From the NCBI GenBank assembly GCA_004282745.1, contig SHMT01000012.1:60064-124063 (forward strand): a stretch of DNA of 64,000 nt, given 5' to 3'. Both the position numbers and the translations under genes were made by a program. How positions within the stretch are numbered: position 1 is the first letter of the stretch; each line of letters begins with the position of its first letter. Positions 8,399 to 16,051 of the stretch are shown in pieces. This DNA comes from Candidatus Scalindua sp. SCAELEC01 (GTDB taxonomy: Bacteria; Planctomycetota; Brocadiia; Brocadiales; Scalinduaceae). The notes under the pieces are model-generated. The model made no database searches and was not told where the DNA came from. It saw only the letters and a list, made by a program, of their open reading frames with translations.

Positions 8399-8518
8399 TC
8401 AGCCACCCTCTTTCATTGCCTGCTTACAACAGACAAGGGTACCATCCCCACCTCGCCTTGCCTCAACTTCACATCGACAAATCTCGCAATAGTACCTTCT
8501 GTTTTTTCGTGAAGTCAT
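8399..8518 (-). CDS. 39-residue desulforedoxin-like metal-binding protein
   Basis: A complete small frame from ATG (8516-8518) to TGA (8399-8401). The sequence has CEICRC, a Gly-rich stretch (RRGGDGTLV) and the CC pair (LVCCKQAMK). CxxC...CC with G-x-L-x-C-C-x-x-M is the desulforedoxin / desulfoferrodoxin N-domain signature, which binds a single Fe(Cys)4. It lies 61 bp downstream of the rubrerythrin-like gene and on the same strand, so a role in the same peroxide/superoxide pathway is likely. Its size equals classical desulforedoxin (~36 residues). Confidence 0.7.
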   Translation of the reverse strand: MTSRKNRRYYCEICRCEVEARRGGDGTLVCCKQAMKEGG

Positions 8519-8579
8519 ACCCTCATCTCAATCTATCAAATTTAGTACCCGACCAAAAAGCCTCCGGTTCAATAACTGA

Positions 8580-9047
8580 TTAACGGTACATTACTTCCCA
8601 AAAAAGTGCCTCTATGTCCTCTTTGTGCTTTGACTCTTCTTGAGCCAACCACGTAAACATTTTTTTCAACTCTTGATCCATTACCAATTTAGACATATTT
8701 TCATAAAAATGGAAGGCCTTTTTTTCTCTTTTTGCGGCATAGAGAAGCACATCTTGGATATCCGAATCCTTGGTAATCCCCTCATCTGTATCGGTAAGAA
8801 ATTCCGATACGCCCTTACGGGATGTTTCATCAATCTCTATCTCAATATTCTCCAGCGTTTCTGGATTGAAATTCTCGATAATCTGTTTGTGTTTCAGCTC
8901 TTCTTCAGCAAACTTATGCAAGATATCCTTTGTATATACATCCTTTACCTTGCCAGCAGCGTTCTTATAAAACAAGTAGGTGCCATTCTCCTTGCTCGCG
9001 GCCTTTTTTAAGATCTCTCCTACGCTTTCGTTTTGCTTGTTTCCCAT
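8580..9047 (-). CDS. Rubrerythrin-like ferritin-fold diiron protein
   Basis: 155 residues from ATG 9047; a GTG at 9050 is possible but the ATG overlaps the upstream TGA by one base (TGATG), typical of translational coupling. The four-helix ferritin-like fold shows the paired motifs Y-L-F-Y...EEELKHKQIIE (about 50-60) and FHFYENM...QEESKHKEDIE (about 135-147), giving the ExxH iron ligands. It lacks the C-terminal rubredoxin domain of classical rubrerythrin; the adjacent rubredoxin/desulforedoxin gene may replace it. Likely peroxide reduction. Confidence 0.8.
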   Translation of the reverse strand: MGNKQNESVGEILKKAASKENGTYLFYKNAAGKVKDVYTKDILHKFAEEELKHKQIIENFNPETLENIEIEIDETSRKGVSEFLTDTDEGITKDSDIQDVLLYAAKREKKAFHFYENMSKLVMDQELKKMFTWLAQEESKHKEDIEALFWEVMYR

Positions 9048-9280
9048 CACTTTAATACCATGAGCTGGTCACAACATTTGAGGAACCCACCACAATCATT
9101 TGTAACCGTAATCTCCGTTCCACATAAATCACACGCACACTTTCTTCCGGTTCTATCCATTTTAGGGACGTAGTTTGTGACCTCAGAGAACCCACATTTC
9201 TTACCGCAGGAAGGGCACGTTTCATATGGTTCTTTCGCATCATAATGAAAACTACAGTTGCTACATTTCCAACTATTCAT
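9047..9280 (-). CDS. Rubredoxin-like plus desulforedoxin-like fusion
   Basis: 77 residues with two small metal modules. The first (1-40) is a short rubredoxin-like knuckle with C6-C9 and C22-C25. The second (about 46-77) is desulforedoxin-like, C50-x2-C53 ... G-F-L-K-C69-C70, closely matching the 39-residue protein at 8399. Extra cysteines C29, C48 and C63 are unusual. It likely passes electrons to the rubrerythrin whose gene it overlaps. The ORF starts after GATAATT and no strong ribosome site is visible. Confidence 0.7.
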   Translation of the reverse strand: MNSWKCSNCSFHYDAKEPYETCPSCGKKCGFSEVTNYVPKMDRTGRKCACDLCGTEITVTNDCGGFLKCCDQLMVLK

Positions 9281-9319
9281 AATTATCGACTTTCTGTAAA
9301 AATGCAGATTACGTTACCT

Positions 9320-9447
9320 AGTGTTTGAACAAAAACTGCCCAGGTACAGGGCGTGTCATGATTCTGTAACCGGAACGGACTCAAGCACGTGAGAATTGCG
9401 AAGTTATTACAGCGCAACGCCGTAGATGGGATTTTCGTTCACATACT
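9320..9447. mobile_element. Family A miniature element, copy 4 (short 128-bp form)
   Basis: AGTGTTTGAACAAAAACTGCCC ... GATTTTCGTTCACATACT. The right end plus the next base encodes the TAG stop (read on the minus strand) of the FAD oxidoreductase gene. Flanks ACCT/ACCC match at 3 of 4. Confidence 0.85.
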
Positions 9448-10822
9448 ACCCGAGCATCTGTTCTGTTACGTTTAGTTCAATACCACACGCAGGACATGTA
9501 ATTCTGTCTCCAACCTTTGCGTCCTGAGAAATGGGAAGCTCTAACTTGCATACGGGGCACAAAAACCCGCGAAATGGGCTAACTCGTGAAGAAAGGTCAA
9601 ACATCTGTTTTAAAAGGGCAGCATCAATTTCTGAATAGCTCTTTTTGTTTTTTATCGCTTTGGTAATCTCCCCCGCCTCAAGCACATTCCCAACAAAGAG
9701 TGCACCGACGACCACATCATCCTTAAGAACAAGTTTCTTATAAACGTCAATTTCAGGATGCGGGAACTCACCTCTCACTATCTTATACCCGCCGTTTAAC
9801 GGATTTGATATCCCGATTGATATGAGATCAACCCCACAAACCTGTGTTGAGCTGACACAGGCAACATCATCGTACTCAATCTCTTTACCAGTCATATTGG
9901 CACCAGCAATTTGACCTTGCCTCCAAGCCTTTAACCACCTGACATTAATCTTTGGAGATGCCTCGATCGGGTCAGTTAGCAATTGGGCAACATCTCCGGC
10001 AGCGTATATGTTGTCGACAGAGGTGAGCATCGTGTCATTCACCAAAATACCGTTATCCGTTTTCACACCACTATCAATCAAAAAATCGATATTGGGCTGC
10101 AATTTGTCTACACTCCCGAGGATCTGACAATCGATGAGTATATCAGCAGTCGAAATAACACCATGAACAGCCCTGTTTTTAACAAGAATCTCTTTAATGT
10201 CTGTTTGATGGTGTATCTTTATGCCTTTCTGTTTCAGCTTTAGCTCAAGGATATAAGAGGCGTCTTTATCCATTATTTCCGGCCACAGCCTATCCCCCGG
10301 CAGCAGATATGTCACTTCAAGGCCGCTACTTTGCAGGGCCTCAATGAGTGATAACGTGAGAAAATCCTCGCCCACAACAACTGCGCTTTTTGCAGACCGA
10401 ATCTTCTCCTTAATATTTTTTGCATCATCTATAGTCTTCAGTGCGACTACGTCACCGTTTAATTCGCTGCCGGGGTAACTCCTACTTTTTATCGCACCGC
10501 CTGTAGCGATTAAGAGGCTGTCATAGTCCAGAGTAGCTCCATCCGCTAAAGCTACCCTATTTTCATCAGACTTTATCTCGGTTACTTTTTTACCAAGCAG
10601 CGAAGTTATCTTATTTTTTTCGTAGAATTCGCTCCTTTTACCCCACAACCTCTCTTCCTCTATTTTCCCTGAAACAAGCTTTGGAAGCTGTGGTCTTCGG
10701 TAGAAAGGATACACCTCGTCCCCTACAATGGTAATCTTACAATCGCTATCGTTCCTTCTGATTGTCTCTGCAGCCTTTATCCCTGCAACGCCGTTTCCAA
10801 TAATTACGTGGTTTTTCATCAT
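9446..10822 (-). CDS. FAD-dependent NAD(P)H oxidoreductase with C-terminal zinc ribbon
   Basis: 458 residues. The FAD site GNGVAGIKAAE is at about 8-18, the rubredoxin-reductase-type FYRRPQLPK near 40, a second Rossmann region (SAVVVGEDFLTLSLIEAL) near 145, and the FAD-closing motif NIYAAGDVAQ near 270. The C-terminus adds a four-Cys ribbon, C422-x2-C425 ... C443-x2-C446, of the LysW-like type (CPxC...G-D-x-I-x-CPxCG). NADH:rubredoxin oxidoreductases reduce rubredoxin for rubrerythrin, and this gene is first in the leftward cluster with such partners. Its stop codon is supplied by a family A element. Confidence 0.8.
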   Translation of the reverse strand: MMKNHVIIGNGVAGIKAAETIRRNDSDCKITIVGDEVYPFYRRPQLPKLVSGKIEEERLWGKRSEFYEKNKITSLLGKKVTEIKSDENRVALADGATLDYDSLLIATGGAIKSRSYPGSELNGDVVALKTIDDAKNIKEKIRSAKSAVVVGEDFLTLSLIEALQSSGLEVTYLLPGDRLWPEIMDKDASYILELKLKQKGIKIHHQTDIKEILVKNRAVHGVISTADILIDCQILGSVDKLQPNIDFLIDSGVKTDNGILVNDTMLTSVDNIYAAGDVAQLLTDPIEASPKINVRWLKAWRQGQIAGANMTGKEIEYDDVACVSSTQVCGVDLISIGISNPLNGGYKIVRGEFPHPEIDVYKKLVLKDDVVVGALFVGNVLEAGEITKAIKNKKSYSEIDAALLKQMFDLSSRVSPFRGFLCPVCKLELPISQDAKVGDRITCPACGIELNVTEQMLG

Positions 10823-11248
10823 TAATGGCTCTTCTTTGTTTCTGGGTCAAATAATTTATCTCATAAGTTAAGAGGCTTAAAACACTGCGCCTGTTCTACA
10901 TCCTCACTTGAAGAGCATTCTCAAAAATACCCTCCCGAGAGTTGTACCCCCATATTGCCAAAACCCCTGATGGGGAAAAGGTGTATATTGAGAGAACTAA
11001 GCTTGATTTTAAATTTTTTCGCCCGATTTATCCAGTACTTTTTATTGAAACTCCATTGAAACTTATTTCAAAATGGGCATAACAACAGAACGACCACCAT
11101 AAGAAACTTTTCTAAACATATACATTTACGATATTTATGAATTTTCTATACGTAAATTATTAAATACGAGACATAAAATACTGTTTTTGAAATGGAAGAA
11201 AATATTTTTATTATCAAATTTTCCTCATTTCCACTAGCTCTCATCATT
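10823..11248. other. Intergenic region, no confident gene
   Basis: AT-rich spacer. A short open stretch at 10912-11082 (plus strand, about 56 codons, no good start; includes TPDGEKVYIERTKLDF) may be a gene remnant but matches no family I recognise. Nothing else supported. Confidence 0.3.
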
Positions 11249-11428
11249 GTCCGGTTAGGTTTTTGCTTAGGCGGCTTTCGTCATACCCGAACGCCTTTAT
11301 CAGGTATCCAGGGACTCGTTTCATCATAGATCCCCGCTAAAGCTTGTTCCCGCACGCTTAAAGCGGGAAACATGCGGGAATGACAAGTTTTGGGGCAATA
11401 AATTAAATACGCAAAAACCTAACCGGAC
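11249..11428. mobile_element. 180-bp element with perfect 18-bp inverted termini (family F)
   Basis: GTCCGGTTAGGTTTTTGC at 11249-11266 is the exact reverse complement of 11411-11428. The interior holds a nested palindromic repeat (CTTGTTCCCGCACGC...GCGGGAAACATGCGGGAATGAC) of the widespread CCCGCATG-type. There is no coding capacity and no clear target duplication. Only one copy is in this window. Confidence 0.65.
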
Positions 11429-11464
11429 GTTACTGACTAGCTCTTAGACTCAAAATCCTTAAAT

Positions 11465-11611
11465 AGTGCTTGAACGGAAACCCTGTGTTTGAGCCAAAAC
11501 TGCCCAGGTACAAGGCGCGTAACAATTTCGTAACCGGAACGTACCCTTGTACTTGAGGATTACGAAATTGTTATAGTAACGCAGTAGATGGGTAGTTTTC
11601 GTTCAAACACT
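11465..11611. mobile_element. Family A miniature element, copy 5 (147 bp)
   Basis: AGTGCTTGAACGG ... GTTTTCGTTCAAACACT, flanked by the perfect 4-bp duplication AAAT (11461-11464 and 11612-11615). The inner stem GTAACAATTTCGTAA pairs with TTACGAAATTGTTAT. Confidence 0.9.
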
Positions 11612-11816
11612 AAATACAAACCAGGAGAAATTTGACCCAAAAAGAGCTTGATATTTATCCTTTTTTGATTTATCATCTCCCTGATTTATTACATATTCGA
11701 TAAATACAGGACGTAACTACCTGCTTGATATCAATAGATTTTGAAAGAATCTATATATCTGTTAACTTTTTATGCTACAATTCATTACATTTTAAAGTAA
11801 TTGGAAAAGCGAAATC

Positions 11817-13106
11817 ATGGAAAACGTAACAATAAAATTTGAAGATAGTAGTGATATTGAGCTACCCGTAGTTGAGGGTACGGAAAAGGAAAGAGGCATA
11901 GATATTACTGAATTACGCTCCGAAACCGGTTATATAACCCTTGATCCCGGTTATGGCAATACCGGTTCCTGCGAAAGCAGCATTACCTACCTTAATGGTG
12001 AAAAAGGGGTACTGCGTTATCGTGGCATCCCAATAGAGCAATTGGCGGAGAAGAGTAATTTTATAGAGGTTGCAGACCTCCTCATAAACGGAGAGCTTCC
12101 ATCTAAAGAGAGAAGAGGGAGATTCGCCGCTTTGTTAACCGATAATGCACTCCTTCATGAGAACCTGAAACACCACTTTGAAGGATTTCCCTGGAACTCA
12201 CACCCCATGGCGATGCTATCGGCGATGGTAAATGCCCTGAGTTGCTACTATCCCGTATTAACCCTTACGCATAGGTTACAAGACCTTGAAATGGCTGCCG
12301 CAATCTTGATCAGTCAAATACGCACTATTGCGGCATTTTCTTACAAAATGACACGCGGTGAACCGTTTATTTACCCAATTCCAAAACACACCTATTCAGA
12401 AAATTTGTTGCATATGATGTTTTCGCTACCTCATGAGCATTACGAAGTCCACGACGACATAAAACATGCCGTAGACAGGATCTTAATACTCCATGCTGAT
12501 CACGAACAGAATTGCAGCACATCTACCGTGCGCATGGTTGCCTCATCAGGTGCCAATCTTTTTGCGGCTATCTCAGCAGGGATCTCGGCTCTTTGGGGAC
12601 CTCTGCATGGTGGAGCCAATCAGGCTGTCGTTGAGATGCTGTTAAAGATCCACAAAGGGAAGTTAGATGTTAAGAAATGTATTGAAATGGCGAAAGACAA
12701 AGACAGTAATTTTCGCCTGATGGGTTTCGGGCATCGGGTTTACAAGAATTTTGATCCTCGTGCTCAAATCCTTAAAGGTCTGGCAGTAAAAGTGTTTGAT
12801 GTATTAAAAAAGACAGATCCTCTGGTGGAAATTGCACGTGAATTGGAGGGGATAGCGCTGAATGATCCCTATTTTGTAGAACGAAACCTCTATCCTAATG
12901 TCGATTTTTACAGCGGCATTATCTTACGAGCTATCGGTGTACCGAAAAATATGTTTCCAGTTTTTTTCGCTATTGGTCGATTACCCGGCTGGATTGCCCA
13001 TTGGCATGAAGTAGCGGATAACATTCACTCCCGTATAGACCGTCCTCGACAAATATATACAGGGTACACCGAACGTCCCTATGTCCCAATAGAGAAAAGA
13101 TCGTAA
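11817..13106 (+). CDS. gltA: Citrate synthase (type II, hexameric class)
   Basis: Condenses oxaloacetate and acetyl-CoA, the entry step of the TCA cycle. 429 residues, normal for GltA. The N-terminal beta region (SSDIELPVVEGTEKERGIDI) is typical of the Gram-negative type. The catalytic motifs HADHEQNCSTSTVR (about 223-236), GPLHGGANQAV with His264, GFGHRVYKNFDPRA (about 303-316) and YPNVDFYSGI with the catalytic Asp (about 361) are all intact. TACAAT at 11776 could be its -10. An internally deleted family A copy follows the stop. Confidence 0.95.
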   Translation: MENVTIKFEDSSDIELPVVEGTEKERGIDITELRSETGYITLDPGYGNTGSCESSITYLNGEKGVLRYRGIPIEQLAEKSNFIEVADLLINGELPSKERRGRFAALLTDNALLHENLKHHFEGFPWNSHPMAMLSAMVNALSCYYPVLTLTHRLQDLEMAAAILISQIRTIAAFSYKMTRGEPFIYPIPKHTYSENLLHMMFSLPHEHYEVHDDIKHAVDRILILHADHEQNCSTSTVRMVASSGANLFAAISAGISALWGPLHGGANQAVVEMLLKIHKGKLDVKKCIEMAKDKDSNFRLMGFGHRVYKNFDPRAQILKGLAVKVFDVLKKTDPLVEIARELEGIALNDPYFVERNLYPNVDFYSGIILRAIGVPKNMFPVFFAIGRLPGWIAHWHEVADNIHSRIDRPRQIYTGYTERPYVPIEKRS

Positions 13107-13114
13107 CGATCTCA

Positions 13115-13168
13115 TGGTAAAACTACCCATCTGCTGCGTTGCTGCGCCTTGTATCTGGGCTGCCTTTT
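13115..13168. mobile_element. Family A remnant, copy 6, with deleted centre
   Basis: TAAAACTACCCATCTGCTGCGTTGCTG is joined directly to CGCCTTGTATCTGGGCTGCC. These are the two arms of the inverted-orientation family A without the central stem, so about 60 bp is missing. It sits directly after gltA. Confidence 0.65.
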
Positions 13169-13316
13169 TTCCACAGGGGCTCCGTCTCAGCTATCCGGAG
13201 AGCAAAAAACGGTTATGATGGGTACAAAAAACATTGACAAAATTCTACACGAGTAGTGTAAGTAACAACAAATACCTTAAACGGTAATTTGATCTGTTTA
13301 TTTCACAATTTTTTCC

Positions 13317-14003
13317 TCACTTATCTTCACTCCTCAGGTGGTCTGAAAATGAGATACCCGGGCGGGCGACGCTCTTTTTGGCGGGGACAGGCAAGAACGA
13401 CAGGTTATTCTTTCCTGGGCCCTCTTCCCAGCTTTCAATTCCTACTCCCTTCGATTTCAGGGTTCCTTTTGTACTTTCGACAACTCCGTTTGAATATTTT
13501 TCCACTCTTGATGCAGTCAGGTCGGTGCAAACCACTACTCGAGCTTTTCCATCAGAGATAAATTCTACAAGTTTTTCCGCCGTCACTTTAACGCAATGCT
13601 CAAGCAAGAAACCCGCAACTACAAACTTATCAATCCCGTCCCTCATGTCATCATATACTGCATTCGCAAATTCTTTAGAGGAAAAGGCATTCGCCTCACA
13701 TTTAGTTGTGATGGAGCGCAACTTAACATTCGACAATTCGCTGATTACTCTACAGTCTTCGTTAGCACCCGGAACACATAGATTGGCGAGAGCATCATCC
13801 AGGTTTCCACCGGTAAATTGACCTGCAAAATATTCAGACTTCACAAGATGCGTTCTAGAAGAGATTGCCGCGGCCTGGGTAATTCTGGGGATTGTATTTC
13901 TGATCTCGGCGAGTTCCCTCTCACCATACCTCTTTGCAAGAGACCCGCTTAGTCCGCAAAATCCGACCAAGGGATCTATAAGAATTAGTGACTTATTATC
14001 CAT
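13317..14003 (-). CDS. Isochorismatase-like cysteine hydrolase
   Basis: 228 residues from ATG 14003 (SLILIDPLVGFCG follows); the open frame continues upstream to 14054 but that part is repeat-derived. The triad of the family is visible: Asp in LILIDPLVGF (about 9), Lys in THLVKSEYFAG (about 52), and Cys in FLLEHCVKVTAEKL (about 136). These enzymes cleave amides or vinyl ethers, such as nicotinamidase or isochorismatase; the substrate is not clear. The last 25 or so residues are encoded by repeat D, so the natural C-terminus may have been altered by an insertion. Confidence 0.75.
   Translation of the reverse strand: MDNKSLILIDPLVGFCGLSGSLAKRYGERELAEIRNTIPRITQAAAISSRTHLVKSEYFAGQFTGGNLDDALANLCVPGANEDCRVISELSNVKLRSITTKCEANAFSSKEFANAVYDDMRDGIDKFVVAGFLLEHCVKVTAEKLVEFISDGKARVVVCTDLTASRVEKYSNGVVESTKGTLKSKGVGIESWEEGPGKNNLSFLPVPAKKSVARPGISFSDHLRSEDK
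13336..13422. repeat. Repeat D, copy 1
   Basis: Shares GGTGG(T/C)CTGAAAATGAGAT(A/G)CCCG, CTCTTTTTGGCGGG(G/A)ACAGGC(A/G)AGAAC and TTATTCTTTCCTGGGCCC with 40055-40160. It is GC-richer than its surroundings and overlaps the 3' end of the isochorismatase-like gene. Confidence 0.65.
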
Positions 14004-14010
14004 ATTACCA

Positions 14011-14133
14011 GAATGCGGAGTTGAGGAGCAACATTGAAATGTTGTCTGACTCAAACGACTTGTTCGCCTCGCCTGCGGCGGCCAGGCCGTTGCTCCTCAA
14101 CTCCGCATTCGCACCGCCGCAGGCGGGGCGAAC
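14011..14133. repeat. Two interlaced perfect inverted repeats, GC-rich
   Basis: Arm 1 (14011-14032, 22 bp starting GAATGCGGAGTTGAGG) is exactly complementary to 14089-14110. Arm 2 (14062-14081, starting GTTCGCCTCGCC) is complementary to 14114-14133 with at most a slight mismatch. The order is 1-2-1'-2', so the two hairpins cannot both form as simple nested stems. It lies immediately upstream of the isochorismatase-like start and is far GC-richer than its neighbours. Confidence 0.75.
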
Positions 14134-14425
14134 GCTGAGGTGAGGTGCGCCGTATGGCATATAAAATAATGGGAAAAAATAAAATAAACACGGAATCTAA
14201 AAATATAAAAATCGCAATAGATAAAGGCGTCACCTCCAGTGACTGGTTAGAAAAGAATTAAAAACCAAGATTAAAGACCTTCCCCTGTTCTTTCCAATCC
14301 TTTTTTTGTCATTATCGCTTTTGATTTTATAATCGTCAATTGGAAATTCGTTGTTTGGTGCTTTGTCAATAGATTAGGTTTGACCCCAAGAGAGCCTCCT
14401 CTGATGGTATCCTACTGCCTGTGTA
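14134..14425. other. Intergenic, nothing recognised
   Basis: AT-rich spacer. A 35-codon plus-strand frame from 14154 has no ribosome site or family resemblance and is not called. Confidence 0.3.
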
Positions 14426-14947
14426 TTATAAAATAGTTGTTTTCAATAAATTGGGGAGATCTTCAATCCCTTTTAAGCTTACCGTTGTTCCAGTAATACT
14501 AGGGGGAGTTTCTTCTCCCACATATGGAAAACCTTTTTTTAATATATCCCACATCTCAATAGCTAGTTTTTTACATTCTTCGTCTCCACAAGCTCTAAAA
14601 GTACATACCACAATTAAAGTAGCTAAAAAATATTCACCTGTCACTTTTCCTTTTAGAGTTTGTTTTTGAGCAAATGCGAGGAGATCGTCCCAAAATCCAA
14701 TAAGCCACATACTACTATCAAGAGCAATGCCCTGTTCCAAGCATCCATTCTTTACTATAGTTGCTTGAAAGACAATGTCACCTATTTGCTCGTCACTTAA
14801 CTCTTTTAATCTGTCATTTAGTTTTATAAGATAATCATTCGTGTCCTTGTGCATCTTCCGCGATGCTTCACCTATTTTCAGCATTCGAGCTATTGGGTTT
14901 TTCTTCTTTAAAGCTTTTTCCATAAGACTCTTTTTCCATCTACCCAT
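14426..14947 (-). CDS. Hypothetical helical protein
   Basis: 173 residues, not recognised. It has a basic N-terminus (GRWKKSLMEKALKKKNP), then mostly amphipathic helices, including SSMWLIGFWDDLLAFAQKQTLKGKVTGEYFLATLIVVCTFR with a moderately hydrophobic stretch but no clear membrane span. A GGGGGA stretch precedes the ATG. It sits downstream of a serine-recombinase remnant on the same strand, in an area of repeats and broken genes, suggesting transferred DNA. No function is proposed. Confidence 0.5.
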   Translation of the reverse strand: MGRWKKSLMEKALKKKNPIARMLKIGEASRKMHKDTNDYLIKLNDRLKELSDEQIGDIVFQATIVKNGCLEQGIALDSSMWLIGFWDDLLAFAQKQTLKGKVTGEYFLATLIVVCTFRACGDEECKKLAIEMWDILKKGFPYVGEETPPSITGTTVSLKGIEDLPNLLKTTIL

Positions 14948-14961
14948 ATTTTCCCCCTTTA

Positions 14962-15096
14962 TTACTTCCTTGTTATCCAGTTCTTATCAATAACATTCTT
15001 AACACCTGTAGCAGTCCAGTTTTTACCCAGTCTGGTCTTGATACCATCCTCGTTCAATGCATTAGCTATCTTCTGGAAATTCATACTCTTTTGCAT
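14962..15096 (-). pseudogene. Serine recombinase fragment (Recombinase domain piece)
   Basis: 44 codons ending in TAA. The motif FQKIANALNEDGIKTRLGKNW, followed by TATGVKNVID, matches the IAxxLNxxGxxTRxGxxWxxxxVxxIL core of the Recombinase (PF07508) domain of large serine recombinases. Both the resolvase catalytic domain and the zinc/coiled-coil C-terminus are missing, so this is a remnant. It sits directly upstream of the hypothetical gene at 14426-14947. Confidence 0.6.
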
Positions 15097-15217
15097 TGAG
15101 CAAGCAAGAGAATAGTAGCATTGACATCTCGATCCTCTAATTTATGAAAAGCATATCCATCAAATTATGGTATATTTCTGTGTGGTACGAAAACTTGTAG
15201 ATTGAGAAGATTCTAAT

Positions 15218-15317
15218 GCCCAGGATGAGGAGCGCGTTTTTGCGACTGCTCAATCCGTTTGTTGGCCAGGTGATGGATAACTAAAAGCTTTATTAGCATG
15301 CGCTCCTCATCCTGGGC
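15218..15317. repeat. 100-bp unit bounded by perfect 18-bp inverted repeats
   Basis: GCCCAGGATGAGGAGCGC at 15218-15235 is the exact reverse complement of 15300-15317. On the minus strand the interior is open for about 30 codons (MLIKLLVIHHLANKRIEQ...), which may be a fragment. It could be a small mobile element or a bidirectional terminator. No second copy is in the window. Confidence 0.55.
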
Positions 15318-15602
15318 AATATCAAGTTTCTCGATAATGCATCAATTGCAATGATATCCAAATAAATCTGCATATCAATCAATAATAAATTTAACACTTC
15401 ATTATGGGTGCAGGAAAGAACAATCTAAAGAGTCAACTATACACTGCCAAGGGTGACAAGTTTGAAGTGGGTCAAATTAAAACCTAAAAGATAGTAACCG
15501 TTGATGGGAATTTTTCATCTTTTTTTTGCTATTGACAATTTGTAATAGCGGGTTATATTAAAGTTGCGGGTATCCATAATGCAGTTTTAATGTGAGGTTA
15601 TT
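15318..15602. other. Intergenic, nothing recognised
   Basis: AT-rich spacer between the inverted repeat and family A copy 7. It holds a short word GGGTGCAGGAAAGAACAA (15405-15422) that resembles one near 20050, but no gene. Confidence 0.3.
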
Positions 15603-15606
15603 AACT

Positions 15607-15753
15607 AGTGTCTGAACGAAAACCCTGTGTTTGAATGAAAAGTGCCCAGGTACAAGGCGCGTAACAATATCGTAACCGGAACGTACAATTGTACTTGAGG
15701 ATTTCGAAATTGTTGCAGCAACGTAGTAGATGGGTAGTTTTCGTTCAAACACT
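15607..15753. mobile_element. Family A miniature element, copy 7 (147 bp)
   Basis: AGTGTCTGAACGAAAAC ... GTTTTCGTTCAAACACT, flanked by the perfect duplication AACT (15603-15606 and 15754-15757). Nearly identical to copy 9 (about three differences), so both moved recently. Confidence 0.9.
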
Positions 15754-15829
15754 AACTAACGTTCGATTTGGAGGAGAGAAAAGCGAGACATTAAAAGGTA
15801 AAATAGCGCGAAGAGCCTCACATAACTCT

Positions 15830-15988
15830 TTATAAGGTTTTTTTGGGATGGGAGTAATTAGTAATGAGAAAAACCGCTGTTACTATTTCTCTGCTTTTCA
15901 CACAAATTTCCGCAGCGCCGTATTGCGCATCATCTCTATTCTTTATACCACGTTTCAAAAGTTTACGAAGCATTGTAAATACAACCAT
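15830..15988 (-). CDS. Possible 52-residue small protein
   Basis: An open frame MVVFTMLRKLLKRGIKN..., preceded by a good ribosome site AAGGAGA at 6-bp spacing (on the minus strand). It has a basic amphipathic N-terminus and ends HPKKTL. No family is recognised. It is divergent to the PilZ-like gene at 16052. An overlapping plus-strand frame (15864-16055) lacks a ribosome site. Only the Shine-Dalgarno supports this call. Confidence 0.35.
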   Translation of the reverse strand: MVVFTMLRKLLKRGIKNRDDAQYGAAEICVKSREIVTAVFLITNYSHPKKTL

Positions 15989-16051
15989 TGAATCTCCTTA
16001 TTTCCTATTTGTCTGTTTTACGATTTATCGTGAATTGGGAGGTGTCACTCG

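Noticed and set aside
14051..14233. 60-codon minus-strand frame with a hydrophobic start and Arg-rich end
   Set aside because: Half of it is the GC-rich inverted-repeat block; no ribosome site or family.
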